A stretch of DNA of 64,000 nt, taken from the NCBI RefSeq assembly GCF_000024865.1, contig NC_013595.1, positions 4,030,001 through 4,094,000 of the forward strand, given 5' to 3'. The notes below the pieces were generated by a model that worked only from the letters and a program-made list of their open reading frames with translations, searched no databases and was not told the DNA's origin. This DNA is from Streptosporangium roseum DSM 43021 (GTDB taxonomy: Bacteria; Actinomycetota; Actinomycetes; Streptosporangiales; Streptosporangiaceae). Shown piece by piece: positions 1 to 8,985 of the stretch. The translations under genes and the position numbers were made by a program. Positions within the stretch are counted from its first letter, which is position 1. Every line of letters starts with the position of its first letter.

Positions 1-1211
1 GGGTTGACGTACCGGTAGGTGCCACCTGCCCCGCCGGCCGATCCGGAGGGCGGGAACAGCTCGACCCGCGAGTGGGCCTTCATCGCCTCGAAGTTGGCGT
101 TGTAGGCGTCGTACAGACCGGACACGGTCGTATTGCCGACCTTCCTCAACGTCAGCTGCACCTCGTCGGCGCCGCGGAGTGAGCCGTTGGTCATGTTCGG
201 GCTGCCCGTCCAGACCGTCTTCGCTCCGTACGAGTCCCTGACCAGGATGTACTTGGAGTGGACGAAGGTGGACGTGTAGGTCGCCTTGTCGTTCCAGGTC
301 GTCACGCCCGCCGCCTGGAGCTGGGTGATGACGGAAGGGCTCTCGTCGGTCACGACCTGGACCTCGCAGCCGCGGGTGACCGCGGAGGCGAGCGCGGCGA
401 TCACGGGACGCTTGGGCGGGCTCTCGCGGGACCAGTCCGGGACGGCGATGCGGATGCTGCCGTGGTTGGCGCCGTCCTTGCAGTCGGTGCCCTTGATGAG
501 GGAGACGACCGGGTCGCCGCTGCTCTTGGGATAGAACTGCACGTCGGAGTCATTGGGGGAGCTGACGTATCCACGTTGGGCCCAGTAGTTGTTGTCACGG
601 GCGGTGTTCGTCCACAGGTCGGTGAAGAAGCCGCGGAGGTTGGCGGAGAACAGCGAGTCCCACGGCAGCCCGCCGTAGACGACGGCGTTGTTGGCGGCAC
701 TCCAGCCGCCCGCGTACTTGGCCCAGTTCTGCGACGTCACCAGGATGACGTTGCTGACCCCGTCCGTCTGGTCGAAGATGATGAACTTGCTGTGCTGGTC
801 GTAGGTGCCGAAGCAGCCGCCGCCGCTGTCACCGCCGACCACCGTCCCGCACTTCTTGATCCCCGACGTCGTCCCGTTGAAGGCGGTCTGCAACTGGGTG
901 ATCGAGCTCTCGGCGGCGTACCGTCCGCCGATGACGAGCTGTACCTTGACGCCTCGTGCGGCCGCCGCGGCCAGGGCGACGCGGATCGGGTTGGGCTCGG
1001 TGCCGTTGTCCTCCTTGATGGCGAAGGCCGCGACTTTGATCGTTCCGGTGGCTTTGTTGATCAGGTCCACCGCCTTCGCCTCGATGGAGCGATCGTTCGG
1101 CAGGGTGAGGATGACCTCACTCGCGACCGCGGCATGGGCCGGTCCTGCCATCACGGTGATCATGCCTGCCGGTAACAGTAACGTGCAGAGGAAAGCGATC
1201 CAACGTCGCAC
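1..1211 (-). CDS. Secreted phospholipase D-like protein, C-terminus beyond window
   Basis: The reading frame opens at a GTG at 1211, about 6 nt after GAGAGG, and is still open at the window edge (about 403 codons seen). Residues 1-27 form a Sec signal peptide (two arginines, a hydrophobic core, then AGPAHA before the cut). Two phospholipase D half-sites are visible: QHSKFIIFD near residue 134 and VHSKYILV near 318, the latter followed by TGSPNMTNGS. Both have the H-x-K spacing of HKD enzymes, with weaker downstream Asp contexts. The family hydrolyses phosphodiester bonds, and this member should act outside the cell. No operon partner is visible. Substrate cannot be inferred; a secreted nuclease is an alternative within the same fold. 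Confidence 0.85.
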   Translation of the reverse strand, partial: MRRWIAFLCTLLLPAGMITVMAGPAHAAVASEVILTLPNDRSIEAKAVDLINKATGTIKVAAFAIKEDNGTEPNPIRVALAAAAARGVKVQLVIGGRYAAESSITQLQTAFNGTTSGIKKCGTVVGGDSGGGCFGTYDQHSKFIIFDQTDGVSNVILVTSQNWAKYAGGWSAANNAVVYGGLPWDSLFSANLRGFFTDLWTNTARDNNYWAQRGYVSSPNDSDVQFYPKSSGDPVVSLIKGTDCKDGANHGSIRIAVPDWSRESPPKRPVIAALASAVTRGCEVQVVTDESPSVITQLQAAGVTTWNDKATYTSTFVHSKYILVRDSYGAKTVWTGSPNMTNGSLRGADEVQLTLRKVGNTTVSGLYDAYNANFEAMKAHSRVELFPPSGSAGGAGGTYRYVN

Positions 1212-1261
1212 GGACAAACCTCTCGTCGAGGGATTATTTGCGCACCCTAGAGGAGAGTTGA

Positions 1262-1942
1262 TCAAGCCGCTATGGGCCATGGTAAGCAGGAGATGTGGCC
1301 CCAGCCTCTAGTGAAATCATTCATGTTGTGGCTGAGCCTCCCCTCGTAACGTGGAGACCTGGGGATCGACGCGGGCACGCCGGCCGCGAGCGGTGGTGCG
1401 TGGTTGATGCGGGAGTGGGGGCCTGCATCGTCGAATCCGGGGCTGACGCCGTCGGCTCCGCCGAAGGGAGACACGGTCGCGACGAGCGCGGTCAGTCCCG
1501 CTCGCCTGGCTTGTCGGGTGATCGAGGCCGGCCCGGCGATGAGCTCGTGGGCGCCGTGGGCGGTGCCCACCCCGTCGGTGAGTGAGTCGCCGAAGGCCGC
1601 GACCACGTGGCGTCCTTCGGGAGCCTCGATGTCGATGCCGCTCAGGTAGAAGCGGGGTTCCACCTCTTCGGCGCCCGTCAGGTGCGTCCGGGAGACGGCG
1701 TCGGTGTCAGGGGTGATCGAGGATCGGGTGTCGTGCGCGGCCACGTGGGTGCGGGCGACCGTGAGGGGTTGCTTGCCGTACCGGTTGCTGAGCCGTACCC
1801 GCAGACGATCACCGGACCCGCGCAGGCGCACGATCTGACGGAGCGTCTGATCGCGGAAGGCGCGTGAGGGGTAGATGAGCGTCATCGACTCGTACGCGCT
1901 GACCGGGGCGGATCTGAAGGCCGCCGTCCATGCGGTGGTCAT
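1262..1942 (-). pseudogene. SGNH/GDSL hydrolase remnant with internal deletion
   Basis: Residues 1-110 look like the N-terminal domain of actinobacterial secreted SGNH hydrolases, ending in the block I motif FGDSLTDGVGT that carries the nucleophile Ser. The sequence then jumps to a stretch (LTALVATVSPFGGADG) that in intact relatives lies far downstream, and the last 60 residues look frameshifted. The conserved SxxH end of the family is not found. At 226 aa it is roughly half the usual length. I read this as an esterase gene that lost its central part and its 3' frame. It lies directly downstream of the SDR at 1947, on the same strand, with no visible promoter of its own. Confidence 0.7.
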
Positions 1943-1946
1943 GTGT

Positions 1947-2726
1947 TCAGCCCTCCAGGGAGCTCAGCAGGTGGCGGGTGAGGTCGCTGAGACGCGCGGC
2001 GGCCTCGGGGGAGAATGACGGGTGGTCCAGGCTGATCGGCTTGCTCTGCATGAAGGCGCTGAGCGGGGCGGCGGGTGGGTCGTCGATGCGGGCGATGATG
2101 GGTTTGACGCCTTCGGCGACCGGCGCGCCGTACCTCTTGAGCGACTCGACGTGGGCGGCGGTGACGGCGTCGTACTCGCCGCGGAACGCGGTGGACACCG
2201 GCCCGGGGTTGATCAGGACATATCGGGTACGGCTGGCCGCCCGTCCGGCCGCGAAGGCGGCACCGAGCAGGTCGTTGGCGCGCCCGGCCTGCATCTGGGC
2301 CGCCACCCCGTCGTAGCCGCGATCCAGCATCGGATCGTCCCAGTGGATGCGGCCGATCGGGACGCCGGGTCCGGACACGTTGACGATGACCCCGAGATCG
2401 GTCAGGCCGTGGCTGAGCAGGTGGCGGCTCAGGTATTCCAGCGCGAAGGTGGCCTCGAGTCCCTCGGCGGTGACGGACCGGGTGGAGCGGAAGTGCCGAG
2501 CGCACAGCACGAGTGCGTCGACGGCCGGGCAGGTGGCGTTGATCTCGTCGATGACGCGCCGGTTCTCGCTGACCAGGCTCAGGTCGGCCGCGATGAGGTG
2601 GGCGCCGGGGAGGGCTTTGTCCTTTTCGCGGCCGACGATGACGACGGTGTCGCCGCGGCGCAGGTAGGTGCGGGCGAGCTCTCTGCCCATCCCGTCGGTG
2701 CCGCCGGTGATCACGAGGGTCTTCAA
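1947..2726 (-). CDS. SDR-fold protein lacking the catalytic Tyr-x-x-x-Lys
   Basis: A 259-aa short-chain dehydrogenase/reductase fold protein. The N-terminal TGGTDGMG is a normal Rossmann dinucleotide loop (residues 7-14), and LINPGPVST resembles the segment after the active site. Where relatives have YGQSKxAN, this protein reads QMQAGRAND, so both the catalytic Tyr and Lys are replaced. It may therefore bind NAD(P) without being a standard oxidoreductase. Its start overlaps the end of the MFS gene by 4 nt (2723-2726), indicating translational coupling and co-regulation by the TetR protein at 4193. A diverged enzyme using other residues cannot be excluded. Confidence 0.85.
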   Translation of the reverse strand: MKTLVITGGTDGMGRELARTYLRRGDTVVIVGREKDKALPGAHLIAADLSLVSENRRVIDEINATCPAVDALVLCARHFRSTRSVTAEGLEATFALEYLSRHLLSHGLTDLGVIVNVSGPGVPIGRIHWDDPMLDRGYDGVAAQMQAGRANDLLGAAFAAGRAASRTRYVLINPGPVSTAFRGEYDAVTAAHVESLKRYGAPVAEGVKPIIARIDDPPAAPLSAFMQSKPISLDHPSFSPEAAARLSDLTRHLLSSLEG

Positions 2727-4114
2727 GGGGATGCCTTTCCGGTCAGGGCGGGTTCACGAGAGGGCAGGAGGGGGATGACGGTGAGAATGATCACGAGCAT
2801 CGCGAGGGCGAGCCAGAAGATGCCGTGGAAGCCGACGATCGGGTCGCCGGCGATCTGCAGGACGAGCGTGACCACGGCGACGCCCAGTGCGGCGCCGAGC
2901 TGGTTGAGCATGTAGAGCACGGAGCTGCCCTGCGCCACCAGCGGGCCGGGCAGGCTGCGGTAGAGCGACCCCATGGTCGGGGCGCTGAAGCAGCCCATGC
3001 CGAGCCCGATCGCCAGCGCGGCCAGCACCGGCCAGATCTCGGCGGTGCCGGCACCGATGCGGGTGAAGGCCAGCGCGCTGAGCCCGGCCAGGATCGCGCC
3101 CGCCGTGGCCAGGCCGCGGGCGCCGAACCGGTCCGACAGCCGTCCGGCCAGCGGCATGGCTATCGCCCCGCCCAGGCCCGCGGGAGCCATCAGCAGCCCG
3201 GCGGCCAGCACGCCGTGCCCGTGCACCTGCTGGTAGTACAGCGGCAGGGCGAACAGTGTGGCGAAGTTGGCCAAGCCGCCGAGCCCCATGATGGTGACGC
3301 CGGCGACGAAACCGCGGCCGGCGAACAGCCTGGGCTCGATCAGGGGCGGCACGCGGCGGGCCCGCAGCGCGTGCACGGCATAGCCGGCAAGCAGTGCCGC
3401 GCCTGCGACCAGCGGAAGGGCGACCTGCCCGCCCTGCTCGGCCGATTGCGACAGGGCCAGCACCAGAGCCGCGAAACCGGGGGCGAGCAGGGCCAGGCCC
3501 AGGACGTCCAGCCGGGTCCGCGCGTGGTCCGCAGGTGTCTCGTCGGGTACCACGCGCCGCGCGAGCAGGTAGGCGAGCACGCCGACGGGCACGCTGAGCA
3601 GGAACATCCAGCGCCAGTTCAGGGCGTTCAGCACGGCGCCGCCCGCGACCGGCCCGAGGACCGGCCCCAGCGAGAGCACCACTCCCATCAACCCCATCAC
3701 CCGTCCCGCGTGTCGCGGTCCCGCGGCGCGAGCCAGCAGAATCAGCACCAGCGGGTCCAGGATCCCGGCGCCGACGCCCTGAAGGGCCCGGAAGGCGATC
3801 AGGCTGCCGACGTTCCACGCCAGCCCCGCTGCCAGCGAGCCCACCACGAACACCGCCAGGCCCGCCAGCCAGAGCCGTTTGCCGCCGAACCTGTCGACCG
3901 CCCAGGTGGTGAACGGGATGGTGGCGGTGACGGCGAGCAGGAAGCCGGTCGAGGCCCAGCCGATGGTGCTGAGCGAGGTGTCGAAGGCGGTGGCCAGGGT
4001 GCCGGTGGCCACGGCCGCCATCGTGCTGTTGAGAATGCCGAGCAGCCCGCCGAGCAGGATCACGGCGATCATCGCCAGGAGTCGGGGATCCAAACGATCG
4101 TCAATTGAACTCAC
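2723..4114 (-). CDS. MFS drug efflux transporter, DHA2-like
   Basis: A major facilitator family exporter with many hydrophobic segments and the motif DRFGGKR in the loop after TM2. The inner repeat motif near mid-protein (RLSDRFGARG) and the family-typical GPVLGPVAGG in TM5 mark it as a drug/H+ antiporter. A longer frame begins at an ATG at 4150. I prefer the GTG at 4114 (463 aa): a promoter with TTGCAT and TATGTT about 18 bp apart would place the transcript start at or next to this GTG, giving a leaderless mRNA. A perfect palindrome covers the same spot. The gene is divergent from a TetR regulator, the classical arrangement for an inducible pump. Confidence 0.87.
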   Translation of the reverse strand: MSSIDDRLDPRLLAMIAVILLGGLLGILNSTMAAVATGTLATAFDTSLSTIGWASTGFLLAVTATIPFTTWAVDRFGGKRLWLAGLAVFVVGSLAAGLAWNVGSLIAFRALQGVGAGILDPLVLILLARAAGPRHAGRVMGLMGVVLSLGPVLGPVAGGAVLNALNWRWMFLLSVPVGVLAYLLARRVVPDETPADHARTRLDVLGLALLAPGFAALVLALSQSAEQGGQVALPLVAGAALLAGYAVHALRARRVPPLIEPRLFAGRGFVAGVTIMGLGGLANFATLFALPLYYQQVHGHGVLAAGLLMAPAGLGGAIAMPLAGRLSDRFGARGLATAGAILAGLSALAFTRIGAGTAEIWPVLAALAIGLGMGCFSAPTMGSLYRSLPGPLVAQGSSVLYMLNQLGAALGVAVVTLVLQIAGDPIVGFHGIFWLALAMLVIILTVIPLLPSREPALTGKASP

Positions 4115-4122
4115 GAGTTCAA
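4105..4122. promoter_or_regulatory. Palindromic operator for the TetR regulator
   Basis: TTGAACTCACGAGTTCAA is an 8-bp perfect inverted repeat with a 2-bp centre. It lies between the divergent MFS and TetR genes, at the proposed GTG start of the MFS gene and just past its -10. Binding here would block the pump promoter. The TetR gene has its own -10-like TATAGT at 4181-4186, ending 6 nt before its ATG. Confidence 0.7.
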
Positions 4123-4192
4123 CATAGTTACCCAGCGAGTCTGCATGCAACTCGCAGATCCATCAGAGTGAACCGGCCGGTATAGTAGTTCC

Positions 4193-4831
4193 ATGACCAC
4201 ATCGCGCGGACGGATCGACAAGCGGCAGGCGATCCTGCGGGGCGCGTTCGCCGTGTTCGCCCGGCAGGGCTACGCGCAGGCCTGCGTCCAGGAGATCGCC
4301 GACGAGGCGGGTGTGGCCAAGCCGACGGTCTACAACCACCTCACCGACAAGGCCACCCTGTTCCGGCACGCCGTCCAGGACGCGGCGCAGGCCGCTCTGC
4401 AGCAGCGCCTGGCCGCGCTGGAGCCGCTCGTCGAACCGGGCGACAACCTGCGCGACGCCCTCGAGGGCGTCGGCCATGAGCTCCTGCGCCTGTACTGCGA
4501 CGAGCACTCCTGCGCGCTGCGACGGCTCCTCTACTCGGAGATCATCTGCTTTCCCGACATCCTCGACGTCGTCACCGAGTCAGGTCCGCACCGGCTCACC
4601 CAGGCACTGGCCGACCGGCTTGCCCGCCTCATCCTGGTCGGCCGCCTGCGCGCCGGCGACCCCGACCTGGCGGCCGAGCAGCTGCTCGCCCTGCTCGTCG
4701 GCCCCTTGGAGGCGCGCTCCCGCATGGGCACCCGACTCCTCGGCGACGATGAGCTGTGGGTGGTGACCCGGGGCGCCGTCGACACTTTCCTCCAGGCTTA
4801 CGCCCCCTCTGACCGGCAATCGATCATCTAG
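4193..4831 (+). CDS. TetR/AcrR family repressor
   Basis: A 212-aa regulator with a canonical N-terminal TetR helix-turn-helix (IADEAGVAKPTVYNHLTDKA, residues about 35-54) and an all-helical ligand domain. The C-terminal half (LLYSEIICFPDIL and following) resembles the C-terminal domain seen in AefR-type TetR proteins. TATAGT at 4181-4186 puts the transcript start at the ATG, so the message is probably leaderless. It is divergent from the MFS-SDR operon and most likely represses it through the palindrome at 4105-4122. The inducer is unknown. Confidence 0.9.
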   Translation: MTTSRGRIDKRQAILRGAFAVFARQGYAQACVQEIADEAGVAKPTVYNHLTDKATLFRHAVQDAAQAALQQRLAALEPLVEPGDNLRDALEGVGHELLRLYCDEHSCALRRLLYSEIICFPDILDVVTESGPHRLTQALADRLARLILVGRLRAGDPDLAAEQLLALLVGPLEARSRMGTRLLGDDELWVVTRGAVDTFLQAYAPSDRQSII

Positions 4832-4852
4832 GACAGGTTCCGGTCATGGGCG

Positions 4853-5605
4853 GTGACGGGCGTCTTCGAGCAACCGATGCAGGTGATGATCGCCGAGGCC
4901 GCTGCCCGCGGGCAGGCCGGCCTCGACCTGGTCAGCGTGGACTCCACCACCGCCCGTGCCCACCACCACGCCGCCGGAATGGCTCTGGACGGCGAGCTGG
5001 TCGCGGCACCGGAGGAGGCCGCCAAGCAGGAAAAGGGGCTGCGCCAAAGGGGCGGAACCACCAGGGTGGCGGACTCGACGAGAGTGATGGCGGGGACCGG
5101 AGCGAACGCCGACGGCTACGGCGCAGGATCCGGCTGACGGCGGCCAAGCTGGGCCGCTCGCGGGGTGGGCTTACCAGCAAGGTGCACCTGTCGGCCGACC
5201 GGCGATGCCGCCCGCTGTCCTTCGTCCTGAACCCGGGGCCAGGCCGGCGACAGCCCGCAGTTCTGTGCCGTCCTGGCCCGCATCAAGATCCGGCCACCCG
5301 TCGGCCGCCCGCGCACCCGCCCGGCCGCAGTAGCCGCAGACAGGCCTATTTCTCCCGCGGCAACCGCGCCTACCTGCGCCGACGCAGCGTCAAAGCCGTC
5401 ATCCCGGAGAAGACCGACCAGGCAGCCAACCGAAAGAAACGCGGCTCCCGCGGCGGCCGCCCGGTCAGCCACGATCCAGACCTCTACAAACAGCGCAACA
5501 CGGCAGAACGCTGCATCAACCAGATCAAAGAGTGGCGCGGGCCGGCCTTCCGCTTCGACAAGACACCCGAAAGCTACCTGGCCGGCCTGCATCTACGCGG
5601 AGGGT
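4853..5605 (+). pseudogene. Degenerate IS5-type transposase
   Basis: Transposase homology runs in one direction but through more than one frame. LVSVDSTTARAHHHAAG carries the first catalytic Asp. LTSKVHLSADRRCRPLSF, then SRGNRAYLRRRSVKAVIPEK, YKQRNTAERCINQIKEW and TPESYLAGLHLRG follow in the order expected for IS5-group DDE transposases. The N-terminal third is missing, the frame breaks near 5120 and 5260, and the right side stops abruptly at about 5600, inside the end of the MerR gene. No inverted-repeat ends were found. It is dead, and probably arose by insertion followed by deletion. Confidence 0.8.
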
Positions 5606-6012
5606 GTCGGAGACCAGAGTCCGGCCGCGGTTCCCTCCTCGACGTGCTTGCGATAGGTGACGACCTTGCCATGGATGATCTCCAGGCTGGCAGTCAAATC
5701 GGCGATCCTGTCCCGGACGGTTCTTTCGTGCTCCTCCAGGAGCGCGAGCCGCTCCGCCTCGTTGCCCCGACCGGATCGGACAAGCCGAGCGAACTCCTTC
5801 AGGGTGGCGATGGGCATGCCGGATTCTCGCAGCCGGTTGCACAACAGGAGCCACTCCACGTCCGCCGGTCCGTAGACGCGCTGCCCTCCGGCCGTGCGCG
5901 GAATCGGGCCGATGAAGAGCTCCTCACGTTCGAAGAACCGCAAGGCGTGCACGCTCAGGCCGGTCGCCTTCGCGACGTCTCCGATGGAAAGGCCGTCCGC
6001 GTTCCTGCTCAT
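5593..6012 (-). CDS. MerR family transcriptional regulator
   Basis: A 139-aa MerR protein: N-terminal winged HTH (LSIGDVAKATGLSVHALRFFEREEL, in which LSIGDVAKATGLSVHALRFF is the helix-turn-helix), then a long dimerisation helix and a short C-terminus without metal-binding cysteines. It therefore belongs with MerR proteins that control small-molecule oxidoreductases. The last codons and the stop (TAG at 5593-5595) appear to be supplied by the IS relic, so the C-terminus is slightly altered. It is divergent from the SDR at 6067, with a 54-nt intergenic region carrying a MerR-type promoter, and should control that SDR. Confidence 0.9.
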   Translation of the reverse strand: MSRNADGLSIGDVAKATGLSVHALRFFEREELFIGPIPRTAGGQRVYGPADVEWLLLCNRLRESGMPIATLKEFARLVRSGRGNEAERLALLEEHERTVRDRIADLTASLEIIHGKVVTYRKHVEEGTAAGLWSPTPSA

Positions 6013-6028
6013 GCCGCACCGCCCTAGT

Positions 6029-6059
6029 TTGACCTAGATTGCACTCTAGATTTTAACGT
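6029..6059 (+). promoter_or_regulatory. MerR-type promoter with 19-bp spacer and central dyad
   Basis: TTGACC (6029-6034) and TAACGT (6054-6059) are separated by 19 bp, the elongated spacing that MerR proteins correct by DNA untwisting. The spacer holds the dyad CTAGA-N6-TCTAG (6034-6049). It drives the SDR at 6067 and lies upstream of the divergent merR gene. Confidence 0.75.
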
Positions 6060-6066
6060 CGAGTAC

Positions 6067-7023
6067 ATGGCAATCACGCAACACAAGGTCGGCTCGGGAT
6101 TCAACGCGCACAGCACGGCGGACGAAGTCCTGGCCGGCATCGAGCTGGCCGGCAAGAACGTCCTGATCACCGGCGGCTACTCAGGTCTTGGACTGGAGGC
6201 CACGAGCGCGCTGGCCCGCGCGGGGGCGCACGTCATTGTGCCCGCTCGCCGTCCCGCCGTGGCGACGGAGGCGCTGTGCGGCATTCCGCGGACGGAGGTG
6301 CGGGAACTCGACCTGGCGGACCCCGACAGCATCCGGACGTTCAGTGACCGGTTCCTGGAGACCGGGCGGCCCCTCGACATCGTCATCGACAACGCGGGTG
6401 TCATGGCCTACCCGAACACGCCCGTCGGTCCAGGTTGGGAAGCACATTTCGCCATCAACCACCTCGGGCACTACGCCCTGGTCAACCGCCTGCGCCCGGC
6501 CCTGGCCCCTACCGGGGCGCGAGTGGTGTCCGTCGCCTCGTCCGGGCACTTCCTGTCGGACATCCGCTGGGACGACCCGCACTTCCGCCACGGCTACGAC
6601 CACTGGCTCGCCTACGGGCAGTCCAAGACGGCCAACGCCCTGTTCGCCGTCCATCTCGACGCCCTCGGTGCGGCCGGTGGCGTGCATGCCTTCGCGGTGC
6701 ACCCGGGCAGCATCCTCACCCCGCTGCAACGGCGCATCCCCCGCGAGCAGCAGATTGCCCAGGGCTGGATCACCCCGGAGGGCCGCCAGGCCGACGGCTT
6801 CAAAACCCCGGTGCAGGGTGCGGCGACGGCTGTATGGGCGGCCACGTCACCTCTGCTCGACGAGTACGGCGGCGCCTACTGCCAGGACTGCGACATCGCC
6901 GAACCCGCGACCACCGACGACATGCTCGTCGGCGGTGTCAAGACGTGGGCGATCGATCCCGATTCCGCAGCCCGGCTATGGGCCCTCTCCGGCGAACTCA
7001 CCGGGCTGGATTGCTTCTCCTGA
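6067..7023 (+). CDS. SDR family oxidoreductase
   Basis: A 318-aa short-chain dehydrogenase with all classical elements: TGGYSGLG nucleotide loop (about residues 35-42), NAGVM, the catalytic Ser in SVASSGHF, and YGQSK with both Tyr and Lys present. Length and spacing fit the retinol dehydrogenase / protochlorophyllide reductase-like SDRs common in actinomycetes, which are NADP-dependent and often act on lipophilic carbonyls or alcohols. The ATG at 6067 follows the MerR-type promoter by 7 nt, so the leader is very short. It is the evident target of the divergent MerR regulator. Its substrate is unknown. Confidence 0.9.
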   Translation: MAITQHKVGSGFNAHSTADEVLAGIELAGKNVLITGGYSGLGLEATSALARAGAHVIVPARRPAVATEALCGIPRTEVRELDLADPDSIRTFSDRFLETGRPLDIVIDNAGVMAYPNTPVGPGWEAHFAINHLGHYALVNRLRPALAPTGARVVSVASSGHFLSDIRWDDPHFRHGYDHWLAYGQSKTANALFAVHLDALGAAGGVHAFAVHPGSILTPLQRRIPREQQIAQGWITPEGRQADGFKTPVQGAATAVWAATSPLLDEYGGAYCQDCDIAEPATTDDMLVGGVKTWAIDPDSAARLWALSGELTGLDCFS

Positions 7024-7509
7024 CTCAGGGGGGTGAGGTCACGCGCCACGCCTCGTGCGCCTGGACCAGAGAGCACTGTGCGGGCGAGTCCTGAACCGCA
7101 TGATCCGCACCCGGATTCATAAACGAGGAAAACTACAACGCATGCGAACAGAAGTGCGCAAGGAGAGAGCCAGGACGAAAAGCACCCGAGGGCGGCCCAG
7201 ATCCAAACCTCTGAGGCAGAAGATTCTCAACCAGCCAGAAAACGGCTCCGCTGACCTGGGCTGGCGCAATCACGTGTACCTGCTGACAGGACTCCTGCCG
7301 ACAGCCCGCATCGGCGCCCCTCGGGGCCCTCGGTCAGCCGCAGTGCGACGGGTTCGAGTACCAGTACTTCGTGTCGTACTTGCCGCCCCGGATGATGCGG
7401 CGGCCCGGTTGGTCACGGTCGTGAAAACTGAAACCCCGGTACTCCTCGCGTGCGGCGAGGGGTGCCGGGGGATCTGGGTGGACAGTCGGCCTGGGCTCTG
7501 GCTGTGTTG
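7024..7509. other. Gene-poor stretch
   Basis: About 490 bp without a convincing gene. The minus strand at 7334-7445 reads a short peptide-like tail (for example RIIRGGKYDTKYWYSNP) before a stop, which could be the end of a lost gene. I could not assign it. Confidence 0.4.
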
Positions 7510-7851
7510 TCAGGCGGTGGCTCCCAGCGCGAGGGCGGCGACAACCGGCACGAGGTACAGCAGCGGGTAGGCGACCGTCGCGTAGGAGCGTGCACGGAGC
7601 ACAGTGATGACGGCCCCGACGAAGTACAGAACCAGGCCGATTCCGGCCAGGGTGCCGATCACGGGTACGAACAGGCCGACCAGCAGGCCCGCTGCCCCCG
7701 CGGCCTTGGCGGCACCGAGCCAGGGCCACCATGAGCTCGGGACGCCGTACGCTGCCAGCGGTTGGACGACCCACGCGGCGCGAGTGAGGATGGCGTAGGC
7801 GGAGAAGGCCACCCAGGCGGCGGCGAGAACGGTGACGATAATGTGAACCAT
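7510..7851 (-). CDS. DoxX-like small membrane protein
   Basis: A 113-aa protein made of four hydrophobic helices with short loops, matching DoxX-like proteins in length and in the GLLVGLFVPVIGTLAGIGLVL region. Such proteins sit in the cytoplasmic membrane and are linked to quinone or thiol redox stress, though their biochemistry is poorly defined. It lies downstream of sigJ on the same strand, about 180 nt away. DoxX-like genes are among the usual neighbours of ECF41 sigma factors, so it is the likely regulon member here. Confidence 0.8.
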   Translation of the reverse strand: MVHIIVTVLAAAWVAFSAYAILTRAAWVVQPLAAYGVPSSWWPWLGAAKAAGAAGLLVGLFVPVIGTLAGIGLVLYFVGAVITVLRARSYATVAYPLLYLVPVVAALALGATA

Positions 7852-8032
7852 TTGGGGCGCTCCTTGCTTCGGTGACGCTGGGCCGGGGCCGCAGCGGCGT
7901 GATCGGTGAGTCCGTCACTGCCTTGACCCGGCGCCATACGGTGATGTGACCGCCGGCGAATGTGACGTGCGTCATAGGCGAGGAGCCCGGCGGTGGGGAG
8001 GTGAATCCGAGCGATCCACCTCCCCGCCCCTG

Positions 8033-8914
8033 TCAGTCCAGGACTGCCAGATGGAGTCGATCGAGACGATCGGGTTCTGCGATGACGTCGATGGCGGTGA
8101 TGAGGCCGTCGGCGATCGTGAACGTGAGTGCCACACGCAGGTGGCTGTGGGGAGCCATCACGAGGCCAACGGCGCCGTCGATGAGGGCGGCTCCAGTGAA
8201 CTGGGCCCGCTGCATGGCGGCCATCGCGCCCTTGGCGACGGGCTCGGCTCCGTGGACCACGACGGGCTCGGCGGTCAGCATGACAGCCTTGTCCGCCCGG
8301 AGCATGACATCGGGGTGGAGCAGCGTGATCAGCGCCTGGAAATCCCGGCCGAGAGTGGCGGACAGGAAGGCTTCGACGATCTCCCGCCGGCGGGTCAGAT
8401 CGACGTGCGGCGCGGGTGCGGCCCCCTTGACGCGGCGGCGGGCACGGCTGGCCAGTTGCCGGGTCGCCTCAGGTGAACGCTCCAACATGGGGGCGATTTC
8501 CTCGAACGGCACGGCGAACAGATCGTGCAACACGAAGGCGACCCGCTCGGCCGGACTCAGGGTGTCGAGCACCACCAGCAGCGCCACCCCCACCGAGTCG
8601 GCCATCACCACCTCTTGTTCGGGATTCCCGGTGGAGGCGGGGCCCAGCAGCGGATCAGCCGTCTGGATGTCCAGCGGCTCCTCGTGGCGGTTACCGCGCG
8701 AACGCAGCATGTTCAGACACACCCGAGCCACCACCGTGGTCAGCCATCCGGCAATGTTCTGCACCTGGCCGACATCGGCGCGGCTGGCACGCAGCCAGGC
8801 GTCCTGCAGCGCGTCGTCGGCCTCGCTCAGCGATCCGAGCATCCGAAAAGCCACCGCGCGGAGATGCGAGCGTTGCTCGGCGAACCGCTCTGTCAGCCAC
8901 TGATGTTCGTCCAT
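8033..8914 (-). CDS. sigJ: ECF41-type RNA polymerase sigma factor SigJ
   Basis: A 293-aa sigma factor starting at the ATG at 8914, preceded by GGAGGAA at good spacing; the longer frame to 8965 has no such site. Region 2 (AFRMLGSLSEADDALQDAWLRA near residues 20-40) and region 4 (LSPAERVAFVLHDLF, then FEEIAPMLERSPEATRQ) are typical of ECF factors. The extra 100-aa C-terminal part has the SnoaL-like fold seen in ECF41 proteins, where it modulates activity in place of a separate anti-sigma factor. The DoxX gene downstream fits the usual ECF41 target set. The signal is unknown. Confidence 0.92.
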   Translation of the reverse strand: MDEHQWLTERFAEQRSHLRAVAFRMLGSLSEADDALQDAWLRASRADVGQVQNIAGWLTTVVARVCLNMLRSRGNRHEEPLDIQTADPLLGPASTGNPEQEVVMADSVGVALLVVLDTLSPAERVAFVLHDLFAVPFEEIAPMLERSPEATRQLASRARRRVKGAAPAPHVDLTRRREIVEAFLSATLGRDFQALITLLHPDVMLRADKAVMLTAEPVVVHGAEPVAKGAMAAMQRAQFTGAALIDGAVGLVMAPHSHLRVALTFTIADGLITAIDVIAEPDRLDRLHLAVLD

Positions 8915-8985
8915 GTCACATTCCTCCATTAACCAGTGCCAAGGGAGAACGATACTTATCGACATATCGACCCCACGGAGGAGTC

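Noticed and set aside
258..1175. Long plus-strand open frame opposite the phospholipase D-like gene
   Set aside because: It is the antisense shadow of a well-supported gene with a signal peptide and HKD motifs; its own product is low-complexity and lacks motifs.
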